Shown in pieces: positions 62,279 to 64,000 of a DNA stretch of 64,000 bases. Under the pieces are notes generated by a model, which worked only from the letters and a program-made list of their open reading frames with translations, made no database searches and was not told where the DNA came from. Origin of the DNA: Vibrio navarrensis (GTDB lineage Bacteria; Pseudomonadota; Gammaproteobacteria; Enterobacterales; Vibrionaceae); contig NZ_CP065218.1 of the NCBI RefSeq assembly GCF_015767675.1, positions 558,001-622,000 on the forward strand. The letters run 5' to 3'. Within the stretch, counting starts at the first letter, position 1. Each line of letters opens with the position of its first letter. The position numbers were made by a program, and so were the translations under genes.

Positions 62279-63661
62279 TTAGCTCACCAAAGAACTGGCC
62301 GCTTCACGCTGCAGCTTCTTCTCCAGATACATACGATCATCCGCTTCTTTGAGCATGTCATCAAAGTTACGCAAGTCGTGGTGGAAAAAAGCATAACCAA
62401 TACTGACGTGCAGGTAGATCAACTCACTCTCATATACCACCGGGTTGGCGCAAAGAGCGGATTTCAACTTTTCAATCAGTTGTGCAATGTCTTCCTGCTT
62501 TTGCACTCGCGGCAAAATAATTAAAAATTCGTCGCCACCAATCCGGGCAATAATATCGGTGGAACGCAATGTGCTTTTTACTCGCTCGGCACAGGCAAGC
62601 AACACTTTATCCCCCGCCGCATGACCAAACGTATCGTTGATGTGTTTAAAGCGATCTAAGTCGAAATTGATCACCGCAAAAGTCTCATCTTTACCCAATT
62701 TTTGCGCGTGTCTGAAATAGCGATCCAGTGAATACATGAAGTAACGCCGATTGGGTAACCCTGTCAATTCATCGTGCAGGGAGCGAATGCGAGCAATGTC
62801 GTACAAACGATAAATGGTGATGAAAACCAGCCCAAGTAAAAGCAGAATTGGATAACCCAGCAAACGAACAATATTCAGCTGATACCATGGTACGCCCGCC
62901 AAGAATTGCTCATTTTTCGCCACAGCCAAAACCCAGCCACCATACGGAAAATTCACTTTTTCGCGAACAAACGCTAAGTCGTAGGTCTCTTGCTCTCCCC
63001 AGAAAATATCGCCATCCGCCCCTTGGCTATCGTAGCCTTTGATCGCCAATTTGTACTTGTAAGCAAAACTCACTAAGCCCACATCGGTGAAAAGGGAATC
63101 GAGGTTTAAGACTGCACTACACACCCCCCAGTACTGCGTATTGAGCGGCGGATCGCTAAAGATGGGCACTCTGGCTATCAAGCCTCTGCCACCTTGAACC
63201 AAGTTCACTGGACCAGCAATAAAGATCTCAGCGATGTTTTTTGCTTTCAAAATAGAGGCCCACTGCTTGGGCACCGTATGATAATCAAGGCCAAGCACTT
63301 GCTCGTTGCCAGACAGAGGATAAACGTAATTCACCACGTCATCTTTGGCTAACACGACGTTTTTGAGGTGGCGTCCTTTACGAATGATTTTGGAAGACGC
63401 TTCGTTGAGCGCCTGAACATTACTGCTAGGATGAAGTGAAACCAACGTCGCTAAACTACTAACAATATAAATGTCAGAAACAATCGTCGCTTCCAGCTTA
63501 GACCGAATCGCTGAAAGTTGATCTTTTGCTTCTCGCTGCAAATGATCTTCCAACACTTGCAACTGATTGCGATTGAGTACTTCAACCACACCTGCTGAGA
63601 GCACAACAAAAAGAAAAAACAGCAGTTTTATGCCCCACTGTTTATCGAACGTGTACTTCAT
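62279..63661 (-). CDS. Membrane-bound diguanylate cyclase with periplasmic sensor
   Basis: A 460-residue inner-membrane enzyme making c-di-GMP. It has an N-terminal helix (LLFFLFVVLSAGVVEVL), a CHASE-like periplasmic domain of about 220 residues and a second helix (YPILLLLGLVFITIYRLY). The GGDEF domain has NFDLDRFKHINDTFGHAAGD and the signature RIGGDEF. The inhibitory site RSTD stands five residues before the signature, so product feedback is expected, unlike the other cyclase in this window. GGGG precedes the start. It is divergent from the alkB-like gene. Confidence 0.88.
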   Translation of the reverse strand: MKYTFDKQWGIKLLFFLFVVLSAGVVEVLNRNQLQVLEDHLQREAKDQLSAIRSKLEATIVSDIYIVSSLATLVSLHPSSNVQALNEASSKIIRKGRHLKNVVLAKDDVVNYVYPLSGNEQVLGLDYHTVPKQWASILKAKNIAEIFIAGPVNLVQGGRGLIARVPIFSDPPLNTQYWGVCSAVLNLDSLFTDVGLVSFAYKYKLAIKGYDSQGADGDIFWGEQETYDLAFVREKVNFPYGGWVLAVAKNEQFLAGVPWYQLNIVRLLGYPILLLLGLVFITIYRLYDIARIRSLHDELTGLPNRRYFMYSLDRYFRHAQKLGKDETFAVINFDLDRFKHINDTFGHAAGDKVLLACAERVKSTLRSTDIIARIGGDEFLIILPRVQKQEDIAQLIEKLKSALCANPVVYESELIYLHVSIGYAFFHHDLRNFDDMLKEADDRMYLEKKLQREAASSLVS

Positions 63662-63804
63662 CTAAGCCCCTGTCCACGCCTAAGAGATAGGTATAATGAT
63701 CAATAAATCGTTATTATTGTTAAAAAAGTTACTATGTATAAGAATAAACCAATCTGGTTAATAATAGTAAGCATATTTCACGAGTTTGAATTTTCGGACA
63801 ACTT

Positions 63805-64000
63805 ATGACGCAGCAACCCTCTCTGTTCCATCACGATAAATGGTTTGCCATTCGATCTGCTGGGCTTTTGTACTGGGATCCGCAATTCCTTTCTCCTAGT
63901 CAGGCACAGCGCTATTTTCATCGGTTATACACTGAGCTCCCTTGGGCCCAAGAAGCGATCACTCTGTTTGGTAAACAAGTGCTCCAACCTCGTCTGCAGG
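63805..64000 (+). CDS. AlkB-like 2-oxoglutarate dioxygenase, N-terminal part
   Basis: The frame starts with ATG at 63805 and runs off the right edge; 65 codons are visible. The residues include LYWDPQFLSPSQAQRYFHRL and TELPWAQEAITLFGKQVLQPR, matching the N-terminus of short AlkB-type dioxygenases that repair alkylated DNA or RNA (the LFGKxxxxPR segment is typical). The catalytic histidines and aspartate lie beyond the window, so activity cannot be judged. It is divergent from the membrane cyclase gene. Confidence 0.72.
   Translation, partial: MTQQPSLFHHDKWFAIRSAGLLYWDPQFLSPSQAQRYFHRLYTELPWAQEAITLFGKQVLQPRLQ

Noticed and set aside
1..64000. CRISPR arrays, insertion sequences, tRNA or rRNA genes, integrons
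   Set aside because: No regularly spaced repeats, transposase frames, attC-like repeats or RNA gene patterns were recognised. No region shows an abrupt change in composition suggesting a large island.

Overview
The window reads as chromosomal DNA of a Vibrio, close to V. vulnificus and more likely the second than the first chromosome. The gammaproteobacterial gene content, the csrB gene with a GacA-type site upstream, the sensor/regulator/DUF2861 trio matching vxrABC, the DUF3612-type regulator and the many chemoreceptor and GGDEF genes all point that way. The species and chromosome are inferred from remembered family distribution, not from a search. No rRNA, tRNA, insertion sequence, CRISPR array or prophage was seen. 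Most genes look intact and ordinary, with two short gene remnants.

Layout. 1-3.3 kb: start of a lipoprotein gene, then the arginine transporter operon artP-artI-artQ-artM. 3.4-8.4 kb: a GFA-type zinc protein, then three orphan family-3 solute-binding proteins around a chemoreceptor. 8.5-11.2 kb: a Tat-exported PhoX-like phosphatase and yggL. 11.2-12.3 kb: a very small ORF with a strong ribosome-binding site, then the regulatory RNA gene csrB with a VarA/GacA-type site. 12.9-15.8 kb: rimK with its linked aspartic protease, a metallo-beta-lactamase-fold hydrolase and an acidic CxxC protein. 15.9-23.4 kb: a copper/silver efflux operon behind a MerR-type promoter: small His/Met/Cys exported protein, CusC, CusB carrying two CusF domains, CusA and a cupredoxin. 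23.5-28.8 kb: vxrA-vxrB-vxrC followed by a large exported glycoside-hydrolase-like protein. 28.9-34.5 kb: a chemoreceptor, an ABC-F ATPase fused at its 3' end to a GGDEF remnant, and two envelope proteins of unknown role. 34.5-44.6 kb: a ferric-reductase-like flavocytochrome, peptide deformylase, a CNNM/CBS protein, a D-Ala-D-Ala carboxypeptidase, a Nudix hydrolase, a Fur-box TonB receptor, a DHH phosphoesterase and a DUF218 protein. 44.7-49.7 kb: L-serine dehydratase, a POT-type transporter, an OmpA-like barrel and a GntR/UTRA regulator. 49.9-56.7 kb: an AraC/GyrI regulator divergent from an aminotransferase, a lipoate-ligase-like protein, yjjG, LysR, a monooxygenase-like protein with a WYL regulator, an acetyltransferase and OsmC. 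56.8-64 kb: msrAB, two diguanylate cyclases, an unknown protein divergent from a DUF3612-type XRE regulator, a chemoreceptor tail remnant and the start of an alkB-like gene.

How it fits together: the window is rich in envelope and environment-sensing functions: amino-acid capture and chemotaxis, copper export, cell-wall stress signalling, iron uptake and c-di-GMP synthesis, plus the global Csr switch RNA. Most convergent gene pairs share strong bidirectional terminators, so transcription units are short and well separated. The least explained pieces are the orphan binding-protein/chemoreceptor cluster, the 28-residue ORF upstream of csrB, the vxr-linked hydrolase, and the repeat-rich control region of the DUF3612-type regulator.
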